From the NCBI GenBank assembly GCA_024398965.1, contig JAKSIF010000006.1, forward strand, positions 62,001 through 126,000: a stretch of DNA of 64,000 bases. Reading direction: 5' to 3'. The stretch comes from Fibrobacter sp. Its GTDB lineage: Bacteria > Fibrobacterota > Fibrobacteria > Fibrobacterales > Fibrobacteraceae. Numbering within the stretch: position 1 is the stretch's first letter; every line of letters starts with the position of its first letter. A program made the translations under genes and the position numbers. A model generated the notes under the pieces. It was given only the letters and a program-made list of their open reading frames with translations, was not told the DNA's origin and ran no database searches. Shown here one piece after another: positions 15,883 to 24,078 of the stretch.

Positions 15883-16987
15883 ATTAGTGGAAAGTGTAAA
15901 GATTAAAGGTGAAAGAACTTTGGATTTGAATAAAACCAATTTGAGCTTGAGCTGGAATTGTCTTTGTATTTTTTTGCTTGCTTTATTTGCGATTTCTCCG
16001 ACTTTTGCTGCCCAATCCGCTTCAGAACTTGTGGAACGCGCAAACGCCTTGTATCGAGACGGCCGTTTTAAGCAGGCTATAACCTTGTACCGTAAGGCGG
16101 CAGACCGTGGCGCCGATCCTACCGCAGTCAGTTTCAACATTGCCAATTCCTTCTATCAGATAGAACAGTATCCCGAAGCCGCCGCAAGCTACCGCAAGGC
16201 CGTGGATTTTTCCAACGGGAAATTCGCTCCGGCCCTGTTCAATATGGCAAGCGTCTATTACAGACTGAAGCAGTATCCGGAATGTATCGCGGCCTACCAT
16301 CGTGCTCTCAAGCTCGAACCGGAGAATGTTTCCGCCTGGCTGTATCTTGGCGAAGCCTACAGCAAGACAGGCGATAAGGTGGGCGCTTTGCGTGCCGTCG
16401 AGAAGGCTTACTCTCTGGACAAGTCCGACATCAGTGTGGTCTACCAGCTTTCGGAAGCCAACATCGCCGTAGACGACTTTGATCGGGCCATTGCTGTAAT
16501 CCGCGAAGGTTACGCCAACCATCCGGAGGAAGTTGACTTCCTGGTATATCTGGGCGATGTCTATCGCTTGCAAAAGAACTTCGAGCAAAGCGCCGGCGCC
16601 TACCGCGAAGCCCTAGGGATCCGTCCGGACGATGTCCAGACCATGTACAAGCTGGCGGACGTCCTGGCAGAAGACAATAAGCGGTTTGTGGCTATGGATG
16701 TACTAAGCAATATCCTGCAGATAAAGCCGGACTTTGCCGACGCCGCCATCTTCCTCGGGAACCTTGCCTACGACGCCCGCTTCTGGGAACGTTCCGAGGC
16801 GGCCTATGAAATGGCCGCCAAGTCTGGCAGTGAGGAAGCTGTCTACGGCTTCAAAAATTTGGCCTTCGAGGCTCGCGTACAAAAGCGCAATGCAGAGGCG
16901 CTTCGTCTATTAGAAAAGGCCCAAGGGTTCTATCCCAAGGACCAAACTATTGAAGCCGAAATTCTGGAACTTCGCGACGAAGAGTAA
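15875..16987 (+). CDS. Exported TPR-repeat protein of the Ton operon
   Basis: 370 residues. A long basic n-region (VESVKIKGERTL, partly encoded by a heptad repeat) precedes a signal peptide (LCIFLLALFAISPTFA). About eight to nine tetratricopeptide repeats follow (AYRDGRFKQAITLYRKAADR-type; SAWLYLGEAYSKTGDKVGAL). TPR proteins are regularly encoded at the end of TtpC/ExbB/ExbD/TonB clusters and are thought to be periplasmic scaffolds. It overlaps tonB by 8 bp. Its last codons lie in a 38-bp tandem duplication that continues past the stop. Confidence 0.85.
   Translation: MTRLVESVKIKGERTLDLNKTNLSLSWNCLCIFLLALFAISPTFAAQSASELVERANALYRDGRFKQAITLYRKAADRGADPTAVSFNIANSFYQIEQYPEAAASYRKAVDFSNGKFAPALFNMASVYYRLKQYPECIAAYHRALKLEPENVSAWLYLGEAYSKTGDKVGALRAVEKAYSLDKSDISVVYQLSEANIAVDDFDRAIAVIREGYANHPEEVDFLVYLGDVYRLQKNFEQSAGAYREALGIRPDDVQTMYKLADVLAEDNKRFVAMDVLSNILQIKPDFADAAIFLGNLAYDARFWERSEAAYEMAAKSGSEEAVYGFKNLAFEARVQKRNAEALRLLEKAQGFYPKDQTIEAEILELRDEE
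15887..15914. repeat. Heptad repeat (4 units) in the 5' end of the TPR gene
   Basis: In-register 7-mers GTGGAAA, GTGTAAA, GATTAAA, GGTGAAA. They lie within the coding frame, just after the ATG at 15875. Confidence 0.6.
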
Positions 16988-17051
16988 CTGCGGCGTAACC
17001 TCCTGTCGGTAGTGACGAAGAGTAACCGCAATGAAACTTCCTGTCGATAGC
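16976..17051. repeat. Imperfect 38-bp tandem duplication over the TPR gene stop codon
   Basis: Unit 1 (16976-17013) begins GACGAAGAGTAACTGCGG, and unit 2 (17014-17051) begins GACGAAGAGTAACCGCAA. Both contain a CTTCCTGTCG-like or CCTCCTGTCG block at the same offset. The first unit includes the last codons and the stop of the TPR gene. Confidence 0.6.
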
Positions 17052-17100
17052 GTCGAAGGCTTGCGGCGGCAACAAAATCGACTGCCGCGAAGATGATTTC

Positions 17101-18048
17101 TTAGTTTATCTGTTTCTTGATCAGTTCCACGATTTTCTCGATGGCGATTTCGGGAGGCAGTTCCGTGTCGCCGCCGGCTGCGCGTACGTGACCGCCGCCC
17201 CCAAATTCCTTGGCGACTGCATTCACATCTACGTAGTAGTTGGATCGCATGCTGATCTTGAACTTACCGTTTACAGGATATAGGAATACGGTGACTTCCG
17301 TGCCGCTGACTTCACGCAGTGTGTCCACCACGGTTCCCATTTCCATGGGCTGTACGCCGTAGCGTTCCATGTCCTCGGGCATGACGAAGGAATGTACCAC
17401 CTTGCCATCCAGAGCCAGCTTGCTTTTTTCCAACGCGAAGCCTGTAATCAGGGTCTGTTTGTAGGTGCGTGTGTAGTAGGTTTCGTTGACGATCTTTGCA
17501 AAGTCGCAGCCCTTGTCAATGAACTCGCCAACGGCATTCATGGTGCGCTTGCTGGTGCAGCTGAACTTGAATGCTCCGGTGTCATGAACGATGCCCAGGT
17601 ACATGCAGTTGGCGGCAGCCTTGCTTACCTTGTCCTTGTCCAGCAGGAAGTACAGGACTTCGCTGGCGGAACTTGCCTCGGGCTCAACGAAGTTCACATT
17701 GCAGAGGTTCAGCGGGTTGCTGATATGATGGTCAATATTGCAGGTGAACTTTGCCTTGGCCAGGCATTCGGGGCCCTTGGCACCGCAACGTTCAAAGCTG
17801 GGGGTGTCCATCAAAAAGGCGAGGTCGATATCCCTGCCGTCATATTCCGGAAGGATCTTGTCTGCGTCATTCAGCAGGCGATAGCTTGCCGGGAAACTTT
17901 CCGCAAATACAGTGGCGTCAATGTGGGGATAGTTGTCCTTGATGTAGTTGTACAGTCCAAGCGTGGAGCCGATGCAGTCTCCATCAGGGCGAACATGGCC
18001 AAAGATGGCCACGGTCTTTGCCTTGCTCAGCATTTCATCGATAGTCAT
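17101..18048 (-). CDS. nrnA: DHH-family phosphoesterase, NrnA-like
   Basis: 315 residues, the normal length for NrnA. Motif I (GHVRPDGDCIGS), motif II (LAFLMDTPSFERCG), the DHH motif (NIDHHISN), the Asp after it (GIVHDTGAFKFSCTS) and the C-terminal DHHA1 signature (EFGGGGHVRAAGG) are all visible. NrnA proteins degrade 2-5-mer oligoribonucleotides, including pGpG, and dephosphorylate pAp in the cytoplasm. It lies 15 bp downstream of a diguanylate cyclase gene on the same strand, which suggests a shared transcript and a link to c-di-GMP breakdown. The nearest ribosome-site-like sequence, AAAGG, is a little far from the ATG. Confidence 0.9.
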   Translation of the reverse strand: MTIDEMLSKAKTVAIFGHVRPDGDCIGSTLGLYNYIKDNYPHIDATVFAESFPASYRLLNDADKILPEYDGRDIDLAFLMDTPSFERCGAKGPECLAKAKFTCNIDHHISNPLNLCNVNFVEPEASSASEVLYFLLDKDKVSKAAANCMYLGIVHDTGAFKFSCTSKRTMNAVGEFIDKGCDFAKIVNETYYTRTYKQTLITGFALEKSKLALDGKVVHSFVMPEDMERYGVQPMEMGTVVDTLREVSGTEVTVFLYPVNGKFKISMRSNYYVDVNAVAKEFGGGGHVRAAGGDTELPPEIAIEKIVELIKKQIN

Positions 18049-18063
18049 AAATCGTTATTGCCT

Positions 18064-19581
18064 TTATCCACGGAAGAACGTAAGGCTCTTTCCCTGGATT
18101 TTCTTGCTTTGGTAGGTGCAGGTATCTGCCTGCTTGTAAAGGTCTTCGAAGGTCGCATCCTCTGTTGTGAAGGTTGCGCCCAGACTGATGGAAATTCTAT
18201 AGTCCTCGTGGCCGGGAATCCTGGCCTGGTCAAGGATGTCGAAGAATCTCTGGATAATCTTTGTGCCCAGTTCCTCGGTCTGGATTCCGTTTGCGAATAC
18301 GACAAATTCATCGCCGCCCAATCGCAGCAGAACGTCGTTGTCGCGGAAGGCTTTCTTCATTGCCTGGGCTACGGCGATAATGACCTGGTCTCCCGTCTGA
18401 TGACCAAAATTATCGTTGACAAACTTGAAATGGTCTACGTCAAAGAGGCATAGCATGCCCTTGCGGTGGTTGTACAGGTGCTCCTTGATCTTGGTGGATC
18501 CTGCGTGCCGATTGAATAGCCCTGTCATGGCATCAGTTTCCGCCATGGTGGTCAGGCGGTTTTCCCTGTTGCGTTGTTCGTTGATGTTTTCCACCACGTA
18601 GATGACGCGACGAACTTCCTTTTCGTTCTTGGAATCTACGGCGATGAATCTAGCTCGGCACCAGCCGAAGTTCTTGCCGAGGAATTCGTGGGTAATGGTA
18701 CGCTTGTCCTTTAGCCTTTCTGTCAGGGTGGATGTGTCCACGAAATTTAATACGCCTTCCAGGTGGCCTTCGTCTGTGGTGGCGGTCATGGTATCCACAA
18801 TGGTCTTTGAAAAGTTGCTTTCTTCCACACCGACAGACAATGGAATGTACTGGTTCTTGCGGATCAGCATGTAGGTATTTTTCTTCAGGTCGATCTGTGC
18901 CATTGACACATAGATGTCTGCCATGGCCTCCCATTGTTCCAGCTGCATCTGTCGTTCTATGCTGTTGGATTGATTCAGCTTGTATTCAAAGATGAATCTT
19001 TCGAAGTTGCTCTTTTTGACGTATACACCAAGGAAAATACCGAGGATAAAGAATATGGTCATGTTCACCATTTCCTGCATTCGGATTTCTTGTGGTTTGA
19101 TATCTGTAAAAAGGTAGAGTGTGGTAAATACAATTGCCGCAGTCAAGGATACGAGTACAGCCCGGTATGGCCTATCGGTAAAGAGCTGCGGTACGATAAG
19201 AAAAAGAGCGAACAGCGTAATGGTTAGCTGCTGGGGGCTACTGACGAAAGTAAGGAATAATCCCAATGCATAAAGGGATACTTCGAAGCCCATCGTAAGA
19301 TACTTGAGGATCCAACGGAACCTAGGTGCGATAAATTTTGCACAGAGGAAAATGATGAGAGATGTGGTGAATCCTAGTCCGTAGCCGATGATTTTCTGGG
19401 TAATCCCGGAGATGTTCGCGGAAAGGCCTGCAATTAGAGCGACGCCAAATGCACAAGATGAGACGGCTGAAAAGGACTTCAGCAGTGAAAGATTTTTTTG
19501 AGCAATGACCTTACGGACATTTCTGATGTCTGCAGGGTCGCTTTGGGCGTAAAGTAATGTGCTTTTCAACCATCTTAACAT
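18064..19581 (-). CDS. Membrane GGDEF diguanylate cyclase
   Basis: 505 residues from ATG 19581 (MLRWLKSTLLYAQSD); an ATG at 19623 would add 14. Six to seven hydrophobic helices lie at about 25-200. A PAS-like segment follows (about 230-330; WCRARFIAVDSKNEKEVRRV). The GGDEF domain (about 345-505) has the intact catalytic motif RLGGDEF and an inhibitory I-site RDND exactly five residues before it, so it should make c-di-GMP with product inhibition. Neither start has a clear ribosome site. A TATAAT box lies just before ATG 19581 on this strand. It is the upstream partner of the NrnA-like gene. Confidence 0.88.
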   Translation of the reverse strand: MLRWLKSTLLYAQSDPADIRNVRKVIAQKNLSLLKSFSAVSSCAFGVALIAGLSANISGITQKIIGYGLGFTTSLIIFLCAKFIAPRFRWILKYLTMGFEVSLYALGLFLTFVSSPQQLTITLFALFLIVPQLFTDRPYRAVLVSLTAAIVFTTLYLFTDIKPQEIRMQEMVNMTIFFILGIFLGVYVKKSNFERFIFEYKLNQSNSIERQMQLEQWEAMADIYVSMAQIDLKKNTYMLIRKNQYIPLSVGVEESNFSKTIVDTMTATTDEGHLEGVLNFVDTSTLTERLKDKRTITHEFLGKNFGWCRARFIAVDSKNEKEVRRVIYVVENINEQRNRENRLTTMAETDAMTGLFNRHAGSTKIKEHLYNHRKGMLCLFDVDHFKFVNDNFGHQTGDQVIIAVAQAMKKAFRDNDVLLRLGGDEFVVFANGIQTEELGTKIIQRFFDILDQARIPGHEDYRISISLGATFTTEDATFEDLYKQADTCTYQSKKIQGKSLTFFRG

Positions 19582-19691
19582 ATTGTTATTATAGCTTTTT
19601 ATGTGGAAAAATTCACAGGGCATTGAATCGGAAGGCTTTTACCCGCCATTTTTACTATAAATTTTTTATTTTAGGCGAAAAAAGAGGTTTT

Positions 19692-21032
19692 ATGTCTAAA
19701 CTCATGCGTTCTATTTCCGGTATCCGCGGTATTGTTGGCGATACCCTCACTCCCCAGGTTTTGCAGTCTCATGTTCGTGCCTTTTTGGAAATTACCAAGG
19801 CAAAGAAGATTGTAATCGGCCGCGATAGCCGCCCCACTGGCGACGCCATCGTTCAGTATGTGGCTGGTATCTGCCGCCTCTCCGGCGTAGACGTTATGGA
19901 CGTCGGTCTTTCTACCACTCCGTCTGTAGAAATTCTTACCACCCACTTCAAGGCTGACGCCGGTATTATCATTACCGCAAGCCATAATCCGCTGGAATGG
20001 AACGCCTTGAAGTTCCTGAACAACAAGGGCCTTTTCCTGGGTCCCGATGACGTGAAGAAACTTTTTGAATTGGCTGACGCCAACCAGTTCAGCTATCCCG
20101 ACTACCGCACCATGGGTAAGTACGAAGTGGCTCCCGATGCCGATGGCATTCATATCGATGGCACTCTTGGCATTCCCTTCGTGGACGTAGAGGCCATTCG
20201 CGCCAAGAAGTTCAAGGTTGCCGTAGACGCCGTGAACGGTGCCGGCTCCTACATTGTGCCCCGCCTGCTGGAACAGCTGGGTTGCGAAGTGGTCCGCGTT
20301 CACTGCGAACCCGATGGCACATTCCCCCGCGGTGCAGAACCCATTCCCGAAAACCTGGGCGACCTCCGCGAAGCGGTAAAGGCAAACGGTTGCGCACTTG
20401 GTTTTGCTGTTGACCCGGATGCAGACCGCTGCGCCCTGGTTGATGGCCTCGGCCGTAGCATCGGCGAAGAATACACTCTGGCTATCGCCTGCGAAGAAGT
20501 CCTTTCCCAGAAGAAGGGTTCCGTTTGCGTGAATCTCTCCACCAGCCGTATGAACGAAGATGTGGCAACCAAGTACGGTTGCGAATTCAGCCGCGCCAAG
20601 GTGGGCGAAATTAACGTAAGTCTCCAGATGATCGAAAACGGCTGCATTATCGGTGGCGAAGGTAACGGCGGTGTGATCCTGCCTGCTCTCCACTACGGCC
20701 GTGATTCCCTGGTGGCTGCAGCCCTGGTTCTTAGCTGGATGGCTCATCACGATGGCGGCCCCGAAAAGTTCGTTGCTGAAAATCCGGCCTACTCCATGCC
20801 CAAGAAGAAGTTTGAACTTGGCGACAAGAAGGTGGCAGACATCCTCCCCAAGGTGAAGGAAGTATTCGCCGGCTGGAAGATGGATGAACGGGACGGCCTG
20901 TGGCTTGGATCCGAAAAGTCCTGGGTCCATGTTCGCGCAAGCAACACCGAGCCCGTGATCCGCGTAATCGCAGAAGCTCCTACTGCTGAAGAGGCCGAAG
21001 CCCTCTGCTCCAAGGTGGAAAAGCTTATCTAA
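19692..21032 (+). CDS. glmM: Phosphoglucosamine mutase (alpha-D-phosphohexomutase family)
   Basis: 446 residues from ATG 19692, with AGAGGT as ribosome site; an upstream in-frame extension has no support. Family motifs are in order: SISGIRGIVGD, the active-site serine loop ITASHNPLEWNALKF, the metal loop DPDADRC, the sugar-binding GGEGNGG and the phosphate-binding RASNTEPVIRV. GlmM converts glucosamine-6-phosphate to glucosamine-1-phosphate for peptidoglycan and LPS precursors. A phosphomannomutase or phosphoglucomutase assignment cannot be fully excluded from sequence alone. Codon use is strongly biased, which suggests high expression. Confidence 0.85.
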   Translation: MSKLMRSISGIRGIVGDTLTPQVLQSHVRAFLEITKAKKIVIGRDSRPTGDAIVQYVAGICRLSGVDVMDVGLSTTPSVEILTTHFKADAGIIITASHNPLEWNALKFLNNKGLFLGPDDVKKLFELADANQFSYPDYRTMGKYEVAPDADGIHIDGTLGIPFVDVEAIRAKKFKVAVDAVNGAGSYIVPRLLEQLGCEVVRVHCEPDGTFPRGAEPIPENLGDLREAVKANGCALGFAVDPDADRCALVDGLGRSIGEEYTLAIACEEVLSQKKGSVCVNLSTSRMNEDVATKYGCEFSRAKVGEINVSLQMIENGCIIGGEGNGGVILPALHYGRDSLVAAALVLSWMAHHDGGPEKFVAENPAYSMPKKKFELGDKKVADILPKVKEVFAGWKMDERDGLWLGSEKSWVHVRASNTEPVIRVIAEAPTAEEAEALCSKVEKLI

Positions 21033-21173
21033 CCGTCGCAATAGTTCGTCGCTCGCCCCTTCACGTACGACAAGTACGCTACAGGGGCTCGTCTCCTGCT
21101 CTTGCTAGGTTATCTAAGCTTTTCATGAAAGCTTTTTGCTCACGGCTAACCGTCGCGATTATTGAAAAATATC
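21030..21173. repeat. Modular intergenic hairpin element after glmM
   Basis: It begins CTAACCGTCGCAATAG at the glmM stop and ends with CTAACCGTCGCGATTATT (21147 on). Between them are a long palindrome (CGCCCCT...CGTAC gacaa GTACG...AGGGGC, about 21053-21089) and a hairpin AAGCTTT-tcatg-AAAGCTTTTT followed by GCTCACGG. The same ordering (ACCG, variable hairpin, perfect hairpin, TTTTGCTCACGG, ACCG) is seen at 57093-57472. Confidence 0.5.
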
Positions 21174-21213
21174 GAAAAAGAGCTGACTGTCATATTTTGG
21201 CAGTCGCTTTTTC
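21174..21213. terminator. Bidirectional-type terminator
   Basis: GAAAAAG...GACTGTCA, loop TATTT, TGGCAGTC...CTTTTTC. A good stem with A and T tracts on both sides. It lies between the glmM tail element and the ArsR-type gene. Confidence 0.6.
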
Positions 21214-21264
21214 TTATGTTTACGCAAGAAACAACCATTGGATTAATAAAAAAGTGAGGCATGT

Positions 21265-21630
21265 ATGGTTGATTTGAATAATGAGATGAATTTCTTGGAA
21301 GTTGTTAATTTATGCAAGGTGCTGGGTGATTTAACTCGCTTTTGCATTGTGGACTTGCTGAATAAACGCGATATGTATACATACGAAATACAGCAGGAAC
21401 TCGATGTCTATGATGAAGATGTGGAATTGAGGACACTGTCCAGGCATTTGAGGATTATGGAACAGGCCGGTCTTGTTCATTCCACGACAAATTGGACCCA
21501 TAAGAAATATTCCTTGAATTGCGACAGACTTAAGCAGTTCATGGAGTATTTTAAGAGAGAAGTTCAGGTGAATAAAGACACCTTTGCACACAAAATAAGG
21601 CCTTCTGAATGCGCGGAAATAGCTGTGTAG
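21265..21630 (+). CDS. ArsR-type winged-helix regulator
   Basis: 121 residues, the usual size. The winged helix spans about 15-95: VLGDLTRFCIVDLLNKRD, then TYEIQQELDVY, then the recognition region LRTLSRHLRIMEQAGLVHS and a wing at NWTHKKYSLN. There is no ELCVCDL-type metal motif, so it may sense something other than metal or act by dimer state. GTGAGG precedes two close ATGs (21261 and 21265). An unusual inverted repeat with nested GTTAACG palindromes begins 44 bp after its stop; a regulatory link is possible but not shown. Confidence 0.85.
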   Translation: MVDLNNEMNFLEVVNLCKVLGDLTRFCIVDLLNKRDMYTYEIQQELDVYDEDVELRTLSRHLRIMEQAGLVHSTTNWTHKKYSLNCDRLKQFMEYFKREVQVNKDTFAHKIRPSECAEIAV

Positions 21631-21673
21631 CGAAAGTGTTTGACGAAATGAAGACTTATTGCATTATGTTCAG

Positions 21674-21756
21674 CGCTTGTTAACGTTTTCATTAACTAAG
21701 AATTGCAAAAATAGGGCTTTTTACAGGCTATTAGTTAACGTTTTCGTTAACAAGCG
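21674..21756. repeat. 26-bp inverted repeat with nested GTTAAC palindromes
   Basis: Left arm 21674-21699 and right arm 21731-21756, with a 31-bp loop. Outer ends CGCTTGTTAACG and CGTTAACAAGCG pair perfectly, as do TTAACTAA and TTAGTTAA. Each arm also contains GTTAACGTTTTCRTTAAC in the same orientation, itself a palindrome around TTTT. The loop holds a smaller hairpin (GCAAAAA...TTTTTAC). Confidence 0.75.
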
Positions 21757-21820
21757 AAAAAAAACAATCCCTGCGGAGTGTACTGCATGTCAGTGCAGAT
21801 TCGTCCGCAGGGATTTGTTT
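21755..21820 (-). terminator. Strong terminator of the esterase gene
   Basis: On the minus strand AAATCCCTGCGGA pairs with TCCGCAGGGATT, with an inner CTGCA/TGCAG stem, followed by a run of T (complement of the A run at 21757-21764). Confidence 0.75.
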
Positions 21821-21849
21821 CTAGAGTATAGATGCTGGAAAGAATGTAA

Positions 21850-23430
21850 CTAGAATTGTTCCAGGAACTTGTGAACGTCCTCAGGAACCCAGGTGTTGCC
21901 CCAGCCGCCGTTGTCGTTGGCTGTCCACTGGTGGCCACCGCCCCAGGTACATACGCGCACAGGATGGTTGGGATCAACCTTCTTGAAGTCGTAGCAGACG
22001 TGGGTGTTGCCGCCGGTGTATTTCTGCCAGTCATTGATTTCGCTGCTGACATCAGTGCCGCCGGGGCCGTTGTTCTTAAGAATGCGGGTGATGGAGCTGC
22101 TCAGACGGTTGTAGGCGCAGAGGTTGTCCTGTGTGCCGTGAACGTCCATCCATGCGATAGGCTTGCCGGCGTTTTGGGGAATGTAGATGTTCCAGTCGGC
22201 CACGGCATAAGTCACGGCGGCACGAACACGATGCTGGAAAACCTGTGCCAGGGAGTTGGTAATCATGGAGCCGAAGCTAAAGCCTGTGACGAACACGCGG
22301 GAAGTGTCGATACAGTAGTTGTCTTCCATGGTGGTCAGGAGCTTGTCAAAGAACTGATGGTCCTTATCGTCACCGCCACGCCACGGTCCGCCGTCGGTAT
22401 CACCGCGGGGAGCCACGAAGATGTAGTTGCCTTCGGTGTCCAGCTTCTGCTGGCCGTAATACGGAGAGGGATGATCCTGGTCCGGAGTATGGTGCACGAA
22501 GTCTTCTGCGTTGGAACCCATACAGTGCATGGCGAAGAGAAGCTTGTGGGGCTTGGTGTTATCGTAGTTCTTCGGAAGGGTGATGAAGAATTCGCGGTTC
22601 AGTCCGGCAACCTGCATTTCAAAGCGGTCGCCGTTTTCGACGCTCTTGGTCTTTACTAGGCTGGAATTCTTGCCACAACCTCTAGAAGGTGCGGGGGCGT
22701 TACCCTTGACGTAATCGTAAACACCCTTGATGTCAAGAATGGGGGGCTGACCGCCTACATCGCCACTGCCGTTTCCACCAGAAGCCTTCTTCAGGGTAAG
22801 TTCCACGTTGGTATCCAAATTTGCCAGCGGAACAACCAGTGTGTCAAAACCATCTGCAATCACTTGCAAGTCGTTGCCGGAGTCTTCCTTCTTGAGGACC
22901 TTTGCGGAAGTGCCGAGGGATGCTGCATAGGATCCATTGGTGGTGAACTTCAAACCCTGAATTGCGGAACCCATCTTTACTCGGGCGAAGTAGGTGCCTT
23001 CGCTCTTCACAAAGCTACGCAGGTCTACAGAACCGGAACCGTAGAGGTTCTGATTCAGTACACGCATGCCCATGGCGTCAAAGATCTGCACTTGGACAGG
23101 AGCATTAGAAGACTGGGAGTAGGAAAGGACTCCGTTATTTACTCCTACAAATCCAGGTTTTGCGATATTGCGGATGGCCACATTGGATGTGTCTGCGGGA
23201 TCATTTGAATCTTGTGATCCCGGATTAATGGCGTTACTACGCAAGGTAAAAGAACCTACGCCGTCGGTTGTAGTAGAATATTCCGTACCGATCAAACTGA
23301 CTGCGGCGCCTTTCACGGCCTTTCCGCCTTCATCGGCAACGGAACCTGTCAAAATAAAAGCATTCGCTGCAGTAGCGAACAGCGCCGAAACCGCAAGGGT
23401 CGGCAAAAAAGCAGAAAATCTGCGTTCCAT
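21850..23430 (-). CDS. Secreted CE1-type esterase with N-terminal carboxypeptidase-regulatory-like domain
   Basis: 526 residues from ATG 23430, with AGGAGT six bases upstream. A signal peptide covers 1-24 (LAVSALFATAANA). A carboxypeptidase-regulatory-like beta domain follows (TGSVADEGGKAVKGAAVSL), then a beta domain resembling T9SS-style C-terminal modules (APVQVQIFDAMGMRVL). A Gly/Ser linker leads to an alpha/beta-hydrolase of the PHB depolymerase/feruloyl or acetylxylan esterase type (about 265-526). The nucleophile is Ser in GFSFGS (near 385), the acid is in MDVHGTQDNL and the histidine is in GGGHQWTAND. It likely removes ester groups from plant cell-wall polysaccharide. It has its own strong terminator. 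Confidence 0.85.
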   Translation of the reverse strand: MERRFSAFLPTLAVSALFATAANAFILTGSVADEGGKAVKGAAVSLIGTEYSTTTDGVGSFTLRSNAINPGSQDSNDPADTSNVAIRNIAKPGFVGVNNGVLSYSQSSNAPVQVQIFDAMGMRVLNQNLYGSGSVDLRSFVKSEGTYFARVKMGSAIQGLKFTTNGSYAASLGTSAKVLKKEDSGNDLQVIADGFDTLVVPLANLDTNVELTLKKASGGNGSGDVGGQPPILDIKGVYDYVKGNAPAPSRGCGKNSSLVKTKSVENGDRFEMQVAGLNREFFITLPKNYDNTKPHKLLFAMHCMGSNAEDFVHHTPDQDHPSPYYGQQKLDTEGNYIFVAPRGDTDGGPWRGGDDKDHQFFDKLLTTMEDNYCIDTSRVFVTGFSFGSMITNSLAQVFQHRVRAAVTYAVADWNIYIPQNAGKPIAWMDVHGTQDNLCAYNRLSSSITRILKNNGPGGTDVSSEINDWQKYTGGNTHVCYDFKKVDPNHPVRVCTWGGGHQWTANDNGGWGNTWVPEDVHKFLEQF

Positions 23431-23574
23431 TGTAACTCCTTTTTCCCTAAAACTCAAAACACTCAAGGTTAAACATAAGTTGTTTTGTGTTTGTTGGAAA
23501 GACATCTCGTGCTTTTGTGTTGTAATAAATTGTAAAGAAATGGCCGTTTTTGACAAGAATCTCAAAAAAGCGTG

Positions 23575-23616
23575 TAAAAAAAGAAGAGACCCCGCGGTTT
23601 CCCGCGGAGTCTCTGG
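23575..23616 (-). terminator. Terminator after the small heat-shock gene
   Basis: On the minus strand AGAGACTCCGCGGG pairs with CCGCGGGGTCTCT, followed by TCTTTTTTT. A short T tract on the other side makes it possibly bidirectional. Confidence 0.7.
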
Positions 23617-23700
23617 TGTTTTTAAGGAGTACGATGAAAGGAGAAAATCATTTTTTGCGGCGACTTGATGGTTCGCCGCGGGACCATTGCGGCTTGCCCG

Positions 23701-24078
23701 TTAGGCGACCGTCAGCTTGCGGGCTGCTGCCTGCTGCTTCTTGGTGAGAGTGAAGGCGAGCACGCCGTTTTCCAGGGCGACCTTGATGTTGTCCACGTCA
23801 ATGTCGTCGGCCAGGCGGAAGCTGCGTTCGTAAGTCACCTTGCCATCCTTGCGTTCACGGGTGGCCTTTACGGTCACGATGTTCTTTTCCACCTGGATGT
23901 CGATGTCTTCCTTCTTGACGCCCGGCAGTTCCACTTCAAGCATGAAGCCGTTTTCGATTTCGTAGTATTCGGCCTTGGGAGTGTAATTGCATTCGCCCTG
24001 GGCGTTGGCGGCGTTCAAGCTGTCCAGGAAGTTCTGGATGCCATAGAAAGCGGTGGGGATTACGTTTGCGTTCATCAT
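23701..24078 (-). CDS. Small heat-shock protein (Hsp20/alpha-crystallin)
   Basis: 125 residues. The alpha-crystallin domain spans about 35-120. Hallmarks are GFMLEVELPGVKKEDIDIQV, the ITVKATRER-like strand (NIVTVKATRER), YERSFRLADDID and the C-terminal ALENGVLAFTLTKK motif (family consensus A.l.nGvL.i.lPK). The C-terminal IXI motif is not obvious (RKLTVA). It is an ATP-independent holdase in the cytoplasm. Ribosome site AGAGGT precedes two adjacent ATGs. A short perfect hairpin (CGGCG-AA-CGCCG) lies about 33-44 nt upstream of the start in the leader, a possible temperature-sensitive element (speculative). Confidence 0.92.
   Translation of the reverse strand: MMNANVIPTAFYGIQNFLDSLNAANAQGECNYTPKAEYYEIENGFMLEVELPGVKKEDIDIQVEKNIVTVKATRERKDGKVTYERSFRLADDIDVDNIKVALENGVLAFTLTKKQQAAARKLTVA

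Noticed and set aside
19671-21041. 456-codon minus-strand frame opposite glmM
   Set aside because: It is a shadow of a highly biased gene, with no domain and no ribosome site.
23634-23747. 37-codon plus-strand frame with a perfect AAGGAG site, antisense to the hsp20 3' end
   Set aside because: The ribosome site is attractive, but the second half is antisense to hsp20 coding sequence and no promoter or conserved peptide feature is visible.
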